From Cognatazoarcus sp050305135 (GTDB lineage Bacteria > Pseudomonadota > Gammaproteobacteria > Burkholderiales > Rhodocyclaceae): a stretch of DNA of 8,138 nt. The notes under the pieces were generated by a model that was given only the letters and a program-made list of their open reading frames with translations, had not been told where the DNA came from and did not search any database. The stretch spans positions 1 through 8,138 of the forward strand of contig JBNLET010000241.1 of assembly GCA_050305135.1 (NCBI GenBank), given 5' to 3'. Within the stretch, counting starts at the first letter, position 1. Each line of letters starts with the position of its first letter. A program made the position numbers and the translations under genes. Positions 6,567 through 8,138 of the stretch are shown one piece after another.

Positions 6567-7991
6567 TCAGGCCGGCAGCACTGCGCCGGCGTTCTCGTCC
6601 TCGCGCTGCAGGCGCGCCAGCGCCCGCAGGAAGCGGGTGTTTTCGTGATCGGTGCCGACGCTGACGCGGACGTGGCCGGGCATGCCGTAGCGCGCCATGT
6701 CCTTGACCCGCACGCCGAGCGCCGCGAAGCGTTCGCAGGACGGGCCGCGCAGCACGACGAAGTTGGCCGCCGAGGGCAGGTATTCGACCCCCATCCGCGT
6801 CAGCGCCAGGGTCAGAATTTCGCGGCCGCGCCGGTTGGCTTCGATGCTGCGCGCCACGTGGGCGCGGTCGTCGAGGGCCGCACAGGCCGCCAGTTGGGCC
6901 AGCCGGCCGATGTGGTACTGCGGGCACAGCGCGGCAAGCCGCGCGGCGAAGCCGGCCGGCGCGATGCCGTAGCCGAAGCGCAGGCCGGCCAGCCCATGCA
7001 CCTTCGACAGCGAGCGCAGCACCAGCACGCGGCGGCCGGCGCGCACGTCGGGCAGCGCGTCGATCAATTCGTGCGGCGCGGCGTAGTCGCGGTAGGCCTC
7101 GTCGAGCAGCAGCCAGGCGGCGGGCGGCAGCGCGTCCACCAGCGTGCGCCAGTCCGCCGGCGAGAGCAGGCTGCCGGTCGGGTTGTGCGGCGAGGCCACC
7201 ACCACCAGCCGGGTCTGCGCGCCGAGGCGCGCCACGATCTCGTCCACCCGGTAGCGCCCGCCCGGCATCGGCGCCGTAACGACGCGGGCGCCGATGCGGC
7301 GCGCCGCCGAGCGGTAGGCCGGGAACGCCGGCTCCGGGATCAGCACCTCGCCGCCGTCGGCGAGGCAGCAGCGGGTGGCCAGATCGATCAGCTCGCAGGC
7401 GCCGTTGCCGGGCACCAGGTGCTCCGGCCCGAGACCGACTTCGCGCGACAGCCGCGCCAGCAGCTCGTGGTTGTCGCGCTCGGGATAGCGGTGCAGTCCG
7501 GCCAGGCCATCGGCCAGCGCGGCCAGCGCGCGCGGCGACGGGCCGAGCGGGTTCTCGTTGCCGGCCAGGTCCACCGCTGCACGCTCGTCGCCGTACAGCT
7601 CACGGATCGAATCGAGCAGCGCCGGGTGCGGATCGGCCAGCGGACGCGCGGCGCGCACCCGCCGCAAGGCCTCGTCGATGCCGGCGCCGCTCAGCTCGTG
7701 CAACACGCACAGTGCCAGCGCCGGCGAACGCGAGATGCCCATCTCGCAATGCATCAGCACGCGCTCGCCGGCGGTCAGCCGGGCGCGCACGAAATCCACC
7801 ACTTCGCGCACCGCCGACGCCGGCAGCGCCACCCGATCGGCGAGCTCGAGGCTCAACTGGCGTTTGACGCCGGCCGGACGGCTCACCGGCGCCAGCGACA
7901 CCAGCGCATCGACGCCGGCGCAGCGCAGCGCGTCGGCATCCTCGGCATCGCTGCGCGCGCCGACCAGCAATTGCGGCATCAGGTAATCCAT
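6567..7991 (-). CDS. Fusion protein: dual-specificity-type phosphatase + HisC-like PLP aminotransferase
   Basis: This 474-residue protein has two domains. Residues 1-135 are a small dual-specificity phosphatase with the cysteine phosphatase signature HCEMGISRS (81-89: nucleophile Cys82, Arg88); Asp52 is a candidate general acid. Residues about 140-474 are a near complete HisC-type fold I aminotransferase: DLAGNENPLGPSP (141-153), RYPE (168-171), SPHNPTG (267-273, Asn270), LLLDEAY (294-300, Asp297), SLSKVHGLAGLRFGY (327-341; PLP Lys330, Arg338), and the C-terminal VRVSVGTDHEN. HisC converts imidazole-acetol phosphate and glutamate to histidinol phosphate; relatives act on aromatic keto acids or prephenate. 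No other his gene is here, so a pathway-specific transaminase is more likely than histidine synthesis. The ATG at 7991 is preferred because phosphatases of this type start just before 'P.LLVG'; an ATG at 7982 is possible. Its ribosome-binding site is weak. It is the first gene of the operon, 13 nt before gene A. Confidence 0.93.
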   Translation of the reverse strand: MDYLMPQLLVGARSDAEDADALRCAGVDALVSLAPVSRPAGVKRQLSLELADRVALPASAVREVVDFVRARLTAGERVLMHCEMGISRSPALALCVLHELSGAGIDEALRRVRAARPLADPHPALLDSIRELYGDERAAVDLAGNENPLGPSPRALAALADGLAGLHRYPERDNHELLARLSREVGLGPEHLVPGNGACELIDLATRCCLADGGEVLIPEPAFPAYRSAARRIGARVVTAPMPGGRYRVDEIVARLGAQTRLVVVASPHNPTGSLLSPADWRTLVDALPPAAWLLLDEAYRDYAAPHELIDALPDVRAGRRVLVLRSLSKVHGLAGLRFGYGIAPAGFAARLAALCPQYHIGRLAQLAACAALDDRAHVARSIEANRRGREILTLALTRMGVEYLPSAANFVVLRGPSCERFAALGVRVKDMARYGMPGHVRVSVGTDHENTRFLRALARLQREDENAGAVLPA

Positions 7992-8138
7992 CGCCCGGCA
8001 TCCCCGCCCAAAACACGACGGCGCCCATGCTAGGACCGCCCGCGGTCGCGGCGAGCCCCCAATACCTTTGCGAAAAGCTCGCAAAAATCATGAGCTTGTC
8101 GTGGATGTACGGAATTTCGGTAAAAACTGTGTCCGCGG
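7992..8138 (-). promoter_or_regulatory. Probable upstream control region of the operon
   Basis: This 147-bp stretch to the right edge is noticeably richer in A and T than the rest, with T-runs on the minus strand (around 8083-8088 and 8119-8127). It has no convincing coding potential. It should hold the operon promoter and possibly part of a divergent promoter for a gene beyond the window. I could not identify a clean -35/-10 pair or an FNR-type site (TTGAT-N4-ATCAA). Confidence 0.5.
8067..8085. repeat. 7-bp perfect inverted repeat with 5-nt spacer
   Basis: The plus strand reads TTTGCGA-AAAGC-TCGCAAA. The arms are fully complementary, centred about 85 bp before the start of the phosphatase-aminotransferase gene. 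It could be an operator for a dimeric regulator or a small hairpin in the leader. A second, weaker pair, AAGCTC (8075-8080) and GAGCTT (8092-8097), overlaps it. No T-run follows either arm on either strand, so it is not a typical rho-independent terminator. Confidence 0.55.

Noticed and set aside
6567..7991. Histidine biosynthesis locus
   Set aside because: Only a HisC-like domain is present. No other his gene appears, and the fused phosphatase is unrelated to HisB or HisN.
6525..8033. Plus-strand frame of 502 codons
   Set aside because: It lies opposite the phosphatase-HisC gene, whose motifs are unmistakable. The plus-strand product is His/Gln/Arg-rich low-complexity sequence.
7992..8084. 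TTG-initiated extension of the phosphatase-HisC gene to 8084
   Set aside because: The extra 31 residues resemble no part of the phosphatase family, the codon is a rare start, and the region contains the inverted repeat and AT-rich DNA typical of a leader.
8067..8085. Rho-independent terminator
   Set aside because: The stem is only 7 bp, half of it A-T, and no run of T follows the hairpin in either direction.
7992..8138. FNR/Anr-type anaerobic activator site
   Set aside because: I searched for TTGAT-N4-ATCAA and close variants on both strands and found none, although anaerobic control would have suited the U32 genes.

Overview
The window is very GC-rich (about 70% by eye) and almost fully coding. 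All genes lie on the minus strand, so the transcript runs from the right edge to the left edge. The protein content (UbiU/UbiV-type U32 proteins, strong Shine-Dalgarno sites, tight gene packing) fits a high-GC proteobacterium, perhaps beta or gamma. No rRNA, tRNA or housekeeping marker is present to fix the taxon, so this is inference.

Layout in transcription order: (1) a short AT-richer upstream region (7992-8138) with a 7-bp perfect inverted repeat; (2) a fusion of a dual-specificity-type phosphatase with a HisC-type PLP aminotransferase (6567-7991); (3) a UbiU-like U32 protein 'A' (5573-6553); (4) a UbiV-like U32 protein 'B' (4624-5562); (5) a second UbiU-like protein 'C' (3666-4622); (6) a substrate-binding-protein-fold protein with no signal peptide and no transporter partners (2771-3676); (7) a third UbiU-like protein 'D' (1810-2763); (8) a PEP synthase / rifampin-phosphotransferase-like ATP-dependent dikinase, cut by the left edge (1-1810). 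Gaps are 13, 10, 1, -11, 7 and -1 nt, which indicates a single translationally coupled operon.

The striking point is the combination. Three UbiU-like paralogues carry a Cys-x3-Cys ... Cys-x3-Cys set at essentially identical positions. They sit with one UbiV-like partner that keeps the expected cysteines, and with an aminotransferase/phosphatase fusion, a cytosolic binding-fold protein and a PEP-synthase-like phosphotransferase. In E. coli, UbiU and UbiV form an iron-sulfur heterodimer for O2-independent hydroxylation in ubiquinone synthesis. Here the neighbours are not ubiquinone genes. The locus therefore looks like an uncharacterised, probably anaerobic, biosynthetic or modification pathway that uses several U32 hydroxylase-like proteins. 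The substrate and product cannot be read from the sequence.
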